Below are positions 61,326 through 64,000 of a stretch of DNA of 64,000 nucleotides, in pieces. The notes under the pieces were generated by a model. That model searched no databases and was not told the origin of the DNA. It saw nothing but the letters and a program-made list of their open reading frames with translations. The stretch comes from Strongylocentrotus droebachiensis (taxonomy: Eukaryota > Echinodermata > Echinoidea > Camarodonta > Strongylocentrotidae), in NCBI GenBank assembly GCA_035222895.1, contig JAVYIG010007175.1, positions 42,031-106,030 on the forward strand, in the 5' to 3' direction. A program made the position numbers and the translations under genes. Numbering within the stretch: the stretch's first letter is position 1; each line of letters opens with the position of its first letter.

Positions 61326-61706
61326 TTAAAGGTAAAGACCAGTATTGGAAACGCCCCATTTTCAAAAAATGAAATGGAAGCTCTTATTACCAATCATGTG
61401 AAAGAATATGTTTTGAATATTACATGACGATAACAATTTTGACGGGAAACCGCCTACTAATTGATATATTTGGTAACTGTTAAGAGATACAAATGCATGT
61501 GTCGCGCATGTGTATGTATAGTCCCATATACATCGTTCTGTGTACAGTGCTTCTAACTTTATGAAGACTTGGCCAAATTTCTTATAATTTTGATGATTCC
61601 AGAACCTTGCAGTACATCTATGCTAGATGATCAACCTTTTCTGATCGATATCACAACGTTTCTTTCACTATGCAATTGCATGACCATAACTGGTCTTTAG
61701 CTTTAA
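61326..61706. mobile_element. TTAA-ended MITE, copy 2
   Basis: Ends TTAAAGGTAAAGACCAG and CTGGTCTTTAGCTTTAA; inverted partner of 52429-52831. 381 bp. Confidence 0.88.
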
Positions 61707-62847
61707 AGTGTTACAGTCACATAAAAAAATATATATTTATTTACATTTAGAATGTATAAAATAAAAACTTAAAATCTTTACTTGGCAAGGTATGGGTTTA
61801 CTGTTTATATTAAAGGAGTATGAAGAAAATAGAGATTACCATAATTAAACAAAAACGGCACAGGTAACTGAAGTCGGATGTGCGTTCCGTGCAGGCTTTT
61901 TTCTATGCAAGCGGGTATGGATGCATCAGCTATTCTTCTAAAAAGGAGTTTTTCTGTTATAAAGTGAGAGTATACATAGGTGTAGTTGAACTTGTAATAA
62001 CTCTTTATTGAAGTCATATTTGGTGCTCATATCTTGAGTATAGGATAGCGACATGTAATCCTTACTATACAGAGTAAATTTTTTGGTGATCGGTATACTT
62101 TGAAGATAAAAATAAACCTACTGGTACTCTCTAAAACCACATTTCTTTGAAGCATGGGTTCAAGACTTCAAGTATATCAACTGTGATATCTGTTTTAATG
62201 ATTCAAGTGTTATTTGATACCATAAATGTAAGTAAAGCCACAAAAACCAGAATCTACCGGTATATGTACAGTAAAGTACATTGATTTTACAACTTTTTAT
62301 TTGCTGGTACCATGTGTTAGAAGTACACATATAATCAGATCCTACTGCGACCCAATAAGTTTGATTCCATTTGATTTTCATTCATTATTTTTATTTGTAG
62401 ATGCTATATTTGAAGGATACACAAAAATCAGGACCTACATGTAGTACAGCAACCCATTTCAGTTGATATTGATGTTCTTTCCTTGTTTTCAATTTTCAGA
62501 TACCGTATTGGAAGTACACGCATGCACAAAAAGACAGAACCAACCAGTAGTACCAGTAACACTGATGGACATAGCTTGCAAGAGCCCTTGACGGTAAGGA
62601 AATACTAGAAGGGAACACTGATTGAAGCTGTGAAGGGAGCAGGAACCGCCAGATACCGTTTCCTCTTCGTCTCGTTGGCTGGGGTAATAGCCCTTTCGGT
62701 AAGTAACCTTGAGTCGTGTAACACAAGACGCTAGGAGGAAGCTAATAACAGTTTTAACACTTTTCACGTACTAAGGATTGAGTCCATTGAGATACAGTGT
62801 GCCCCAATCTGCAACAAAGATATCACATCGTGTCATAGAAGTACAAT

Positions 62848-63025
62848 TAAACCTGTTAAGAAAGACCGTCCAAGGGAGACACAAAGGTAGTCTTTGTATG
62901 CAGGTGGTCTTTGTAGACAAGTTGACTTGAAAGCTAACACTAAGAAACATTGTTTCAAAGGAAATATATGAACTTTATCATAAGGCGGCCTTTCTATACA
63001 GGTGGTCGCTCAAGCGCGCTTAACT
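62848..63025. repeat. Dispersed repeat of the GACAGGTGGCCTTT type, copy 2
   Basis: AAACCTGTTAAGAAAGACCGTCCAAGGGAGACACAAAGG and later CTATACAGGTGGTCGCTCAAG recall 44770-44860. It may itself be two tandem units. Confidence 0.55.
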
Positions 63026-63109
63026 GTATCATTAATTATGTACTTTCGATAAGGGCTCCAAATCAAATGGTTGATACTATACATCCTGTAAGAGAAAAGG
63101 GAGTCTCTC

Positions 63110-63127
63110 CCCCCCCCCCCCCCCCCC
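63110..63127. repeat. Poly-C run
   Basis: C-run followed by ACCACCACCA; another C-run lies near 63496-63507. The rest of 63026-64000 shows no supported gene. Confidence 0.85.
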
Positions 63128-64000
63128 ACCACCACCAATCCCTTTGCTCCTCCCTGAAGTGATTCCTTTTCTCAGGAAGTATCTTGTGGCCGAAGAATTT
63201 GAGTGATACAATCTAGACTCAGAGTGATGATTAACAAGCTAACAAGTTGTCAACAACAAGGAAGGCCACAGGAGTTCATCCCAGAGACCCACTTCCTATG
63301 GTAGTACATCGTAGGTCCATGTTCGGGCCATGTTATCAGGTTTAATTCATGTGCAAGGCTTTTCAGTAGGTTCTGCGCCATCAATCTGAAGTGGTACCTG
63401 TACTGTATGTTAGGCCTGATTTGAGACAAGTATCAGACCAGTATCTATGGCTGGCTGGTGAAAGAACTAGAGGAGGGCATTTTTCTCTTTGAGCCCCCCC
63501 CCCCCCAACACTCTTAAGTTCTTTCCTTTGATTGGTCAACTCATCAAAGATGTGTTCTCCCTGAGATGTATCAAGGTGATACTTTCTGTAAGTGGGCTTG
63601 AGTGATTTGATCTAGACCTGGAGATTGAAGATGGACAACAGAAGATGAAGACGAAAAAGAGGACAATTAGGATGAAAGCGATCTCTGAGAGGAGATACAC
63701 TCAGAACCTCACTCACACCTCAAAATAAAAACGCTCCGAAAGAGCAACCAAGCATCTATTTGTTTGGAAGAGGTCCCCAAGAGATGTATCTGTTCATTCC
63801 AGGATTCACAATTTTTAATAAATGTTCCAAAAATAGGATCATGAATCAAGATGGGATAGTGTTATGAAAGGGGTCCCTCTATTAAAGATCCAATTGAGAC
63901 CACATTCACGCTTTCATATTAGAATGCTCCTAATGATCAACAAAACATGTTGATGAAAAAAAATTGGAAGTAGTATGTTTTTAGCATTGAAGGTGTCCCT

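Overview
The window looks like animal (deuterostome) nuclear DNA, most likely an echinoderm and probably a sea urchin. Reasons are compact exons with GT-AG splice sites in AT-rich introns, many long poly-C, CT and GAA tracts, the frequent AGGCCTA word, many short elements ending in TTAA, and a Gmr1-type Ty3/gypsy retrotransposon, a lineage known mainly from deuterostomes. The species call is inference; no taxon-specific marker was searched.

Two host genes can be reconstructed exon by exon with consistent reading phase, both on the plus strand. Gene 1 (coding 1247-9862, 12 exons, 812 aa) encodes a protein with an N-myristoylation-type start, a helical ARM-like middle, an acidic linker, a TIR domain with a glutamate aligning to the SARM1 NADase residue, and a C-terminal SAM domain. 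These are SARM1-like parts in a different order. Gene 2 (coding 20814-34206, 8 exons, 330 aa) is a TNF-superfamily ligand: cytoplasmic tail, one membrane segment, short stalk, furin-type RHRR site and a TNF homology domain. A TATA box and a perfect kappaB palindrome lie just upstream, and a second kappaB palindrome lies 3.6 kb further out.

Intron 2 of the TNF gene holds a young LTR retrotransposon (24102-29208) with near-identical LTRs, a 4-bp target duplication, a proline-tRNA-like primer site and the Gmr1 order gag-PR-INT-RT-RNaseH. Its integrase and RT cores are deleted, so it should be non-autonomous. Elsewhere in the left half there are short inverted-repeat elements, a Tc1/mariner-type MITE and a 500-bp GAA tract.

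From about 34.2 kb to the end I find no convincing host gene. This part is repeat-dominated: a 5' fragment of a LINE, tRNA-derived SINEs, paired TTAA elements, an interstitial telomere-like tract inside a hairpin, tandem duplications, and a 2.4-kb foldback palindrome flanked by ~203-bp direct repeats (57129-59968). The palindromic word TACATGTAC is much denser after about 39.9 kb than before.

Both genes belong to families used in innate immunity or cell-death signalling. Their adjacency is suggestive, but the sequence does not show that they work together.
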